A stretch of 64,000 nt of DNA from positions 496,001 through 560,000 of the forward strand of contig NZ_JAIVMG010000001.1 in the NCBI RefSeq assembly GCF_020177335.1, given 5' to 3'. Below the pieces are notes generated by a model that was not told where the DNA came from, made no database searches, and saw nothing but the letters and a program-made list of their open reading frames with translations. Origin of the DNA: Stappia indica. Lineage in GTDB: Bacteria > Pseudomonadota > Alphaproteobacteria > Rhizobiales > Stappiaceae. Made by a program: the position numbers and the translations under genes. This document shows positions 62,352 to 64,000 of the stretch, one piece after another. Each line of letters starts with the position of its first letter. The first letter of the stretch is position 1.

Positions 62352-63433
62352 CGCCGCCGACGGCCTCACAGCCGGCACGGCCCCGGGGCGGAGCGGAGCC
62401 GCGTCCGCCCTTCGCGATCGGATCCTTCACGATCGCCCCGGGGGAGCGGCGCACCATCGACCTTCCGGTCAGCGTGTTGTCCGACCACACGCCGGTTTCC
62501 ATGTCGGTGCATGTGGTCCATGGCGCACGCCCCGGACCGACGCTGTTCGTCAGCGCGGCGATCCATGGCGACGAAATCATCGGCGTGGACATTGCCCGCC
62601 GGGTTCTGCGCCAGCCGGCGCTGGAGAACCTGCGCGGAACCTTGCTGGTGGTCCCGATCGTCAATGCCTTCGGCTTCCACAGCCATTCCCGCTACCTGCC
62701 GGACCGGCGCGACCTCAACCGCAGCTTCCCCGGCAGCCCGCGCGGGTCGTTGGCCGCCCGCCTTGCCCATCTTTTCATGACCGAGGTGGTGGCGCGCGCC
62801 GATATCGGCATCGACCTGCACTCCGCCGCCATTCACCGGACCAACCTGCCACAAATCCGCGTCTCACCATCCAAGCCCGAAACCCTCGCCCTTGCCGAAA
62901 CCTTTGGCGCGCCGGTGATTCTCACCTCGCCGCTGCGTGAGGGGTCACTGCGGCAGGCGGCGCAGCAGCATGATGTCGACATCCTGTTGTTCGAGGGCGG
63001 CGAGGGTCTGCGTTTCGATGAATTCGCCGTGCGGGTCGGCGTCAGCGGCATCCTGCGGGTGATGCGCCAGCTCCACATGATCGGCCCGAAGGGCGTCACC
63101 AGGCCGAAGGCGCCGCCGATCAAGGTCGGCTCCAGCACCTGGCTGCGCGCGCCGGCCGGAGGATTGCTGCGCGCGTTCAAGACCATCGGCGACACGCTGA
63201 CGCCGGGCGATCTGCTCGGCACCGTCTCCGATCCCTTTGGCGAGGTGGAACAGGATGTCGTCGCCACAACCGCCGGCCTGATCATCGGTCGCACCAACCT
63301 GCCGGTGGTGAACGAGGGCGATGCATTGTTTCACATCGCAGCCATGCCCCATGACGATGCCCTGAGCACCATCGACAGCCTGACGGAACAACTCGGCAGC
63401 GATCCGCTGTTCGATGAGGATGAAATCATCTGA
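62348..63433 (+). CDS. Succinylglutamate desuccinylase/aspartoacylase-family zinc hydrolase
   Basis: A 361-residue M14-like carboxypeptidase-fold enzyme. The zinc motif is HGDE ([11 protein letters not shown]) with the later IDLHSAA and [10 protein letters not shown] arginine motif. It starts with GTG at 62348, overlapping the RimK-like stop. In marine alphaproteobacteria this gene often follows rimB-rimK. It may remove or recycle glutamyl groups, an inference; it is not the arginine-pathway AstE by context. Confidence 0.88.
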   Translation: MTPPTASQPARPRGGAEPRPPFAIGSFTIAPGERRTIDLPVSVLSDHTPVSMSVHVVHGARPGPTLFVSAAIHGDEIIGVDIARRVLRQPALENLRGTLLVVPIVNAFGFHSHSRYLPDRRDLNRSFPGSPRGSLAARLAHLFMTEVVARADIGIDLHSAAIHRTNLPQIRVSPSKPETLALAETFGAPVILTSPLREGSLRQAAQQHDVDILLFEGGEGLRFDEFAVRVGVSGILRVMRQLHMIGPKGVTRPKAPPIKVGSSTWLRAPAGGLLRAFKTIGDTLTPGDLLGTVSDPFGEVEQDVVATTAGLIIGRTNLPVVNEGDALFHIAAMPHDDALSTIDSLTEQLGSDPLFDEDEII

Positions 63434-63519
63434 CCAAGGCCTGAGGCGGATCTGTTTTCTTTGACCGCCTCCGCGCCTTCGGCCAGTATGCCGCGCATTC
63501 ATCCACGGTGGAGGATTCC

Positions 63520-64000
63520 ATGACTGACCGCATTCCCGGCTTCTCGACGCTCGCCATTCACGCGGGCGCCCAACCGGACCCGTCCACCGGCGCGCGCACC
63601 ACGCCGATCTACCAGACGACCTCCTTCGTGTTCGATGACGTCGACCATGCCGCCTCGTTGTTCGGCCTGCAGGCGTTCGGGAACATCTATACCCGGATCA
63701 CCAACCCGACCACGGCGGTGCTGGAAGAGCGGGTCGCCGCGCTTGAGGGCGGCACCGCCGCGCTTGCCGTCGCGTCCGGCCATTCCGCGCAGTTGCTGAC
63801 CTTCCACGCCATGATGACCCCGGGCGACAACATTGTCGCGGCGAACAAGCTTTATGGCGGCTCGATCAACCAGCTCAACCATTCGTTCAAGAGCTTCGGC
63901 TGGAACGTCAAATGGGCGGATGCGGAAGACCCGCAGAGCTTCGCCGATCTGATCGACGACCGCACCCGCGCCGTGTTCATCGAGAGCCTGGCCAACCCGG
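63520..64000 (+). CDS. O-acetylhomoserine aminocarboxypropyltransferase/sulfhydrylase (partial, runs off window)
   Basis: PLP enzyme of methionine or homocysteine synthesis. The first 160 residues are present: GFSTLAIHAGAQPDPSTGAR, TPIYQTTSFVFDD, the PLP-phosphate site YTRITNPT, and ASGHSAQLLTFHAMM. The pattern is MetY-like. A GGAGG ribosome site precedes ATG 63520. The PLP lysine lies beyond the right edge. Confidence 0.93.
   Translation, partial: MTDRIPGFSTLAIHAGAQPDPSTGARTTPIYQTTSFVFDDVDHAASLFGLQAFGNIYTRITNPTTAVLEERVAALEGGTAALAVASGHSAQLLTFHAMMTPGDNIVAANKLYGGSINQLNHSFKSFGWNVKWADAEDPQSFADLIDDRTRAVFIESLANP

Overview
The window is GC-rich chromosomal DNA of an alphaproteobacterium, most likely of the order Hyphomicrobiales (Rhizobiales), perhaps near the Stappiaceae. 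The evidence is gene order (hom-alaC-phaC, gyrA-coaD-queA-tgt, ssb-uvrA, lolCD-dnaE), LexA boxes of the alphaproteobacterial form GTTC-N7-GTTC, DUF1127 proteins linked to CUCCUCCC-loop RNAs, and a ProS without the editing insertion. No rRNA, tRNA, CRISPR array, transposase or integrase was seen. The genus is an inference.

Layout. 1-7.0 kb (minus): dnaE (C-terminus cut by the window edge), a 38-codon membrane microprotein under a LexA box, lolD, lolC, proS. 7.3-12.9 kb: a sphingolipid-desaturase-like protein, a secreted Cache-like protein overlapping a GGDEF-EAL protein, a MltB-type transglycosylase and a PilZ protein. 13.1-17.4 kb (minus): tgt, queA, a VOC protein, two cyclophilins, coaD. 17.5-18.8 kb: three small exported proteins sharing a two-cysteine layout. 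19-26.8 kb: gyrA, marC, a GNAT enzyme, dsbB with a DUF5993 microprotein, a CDF transporter, ssb. 27.2-32.1 kb: uvrA, two DUF1127 microproteins, and two predicted small RNAs, each with three hairpins that all carry CUCCUCCC in the loop. 32.2-41.5 kb: a mini rod-like protein, an M3 oligopeptidase, an Abi-like HEPN gene inserted at the 3' end of soxG with a 99-bp duplication, the sarcosine oxidase operon soxBDAG, and a DUF423 protein. 41.7-45.3 kb: a tungstate ABC transporter and a nitrilase-family enzyme. 45.4-53.6 kb: recJ, glpX, hom, alaC, a lipoprotein, phaC. 53.8-57.3 kb: a DUF6653 protein and an arginine-catabolism module (rocD, arginase, divergent Lrp-type regulator). 57.3-64 kb: a repeat-rich gap, rplM-rpsI, a thioesterase, a crotonase-fold protein, a CoA-binding protein, a RimB-RimK-AstE-like operon, and the start of an O-acetylhomoserine sulfhydrylase-like gene.

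The three strongest leads are: (1) an SOS box inside the predicted promoter of a 38-residue membrane protein just upstream of dnaE, recalling the Caulobacter division inhibitor SidA; (2) two paralogous anti-Shine-Dalgarno-like RNAs beside two DUF1127 genes, matching the CcsR/cuckoo RNA theme; (3) a compact Abi-like defence gene between an intact soxG and a copy of its 3' end, which looks like a small integrated cassette. Three LexA boxes in front of ssb, uvrA and the dnaE-proximal microprotein give the window a DNA-damage theme.
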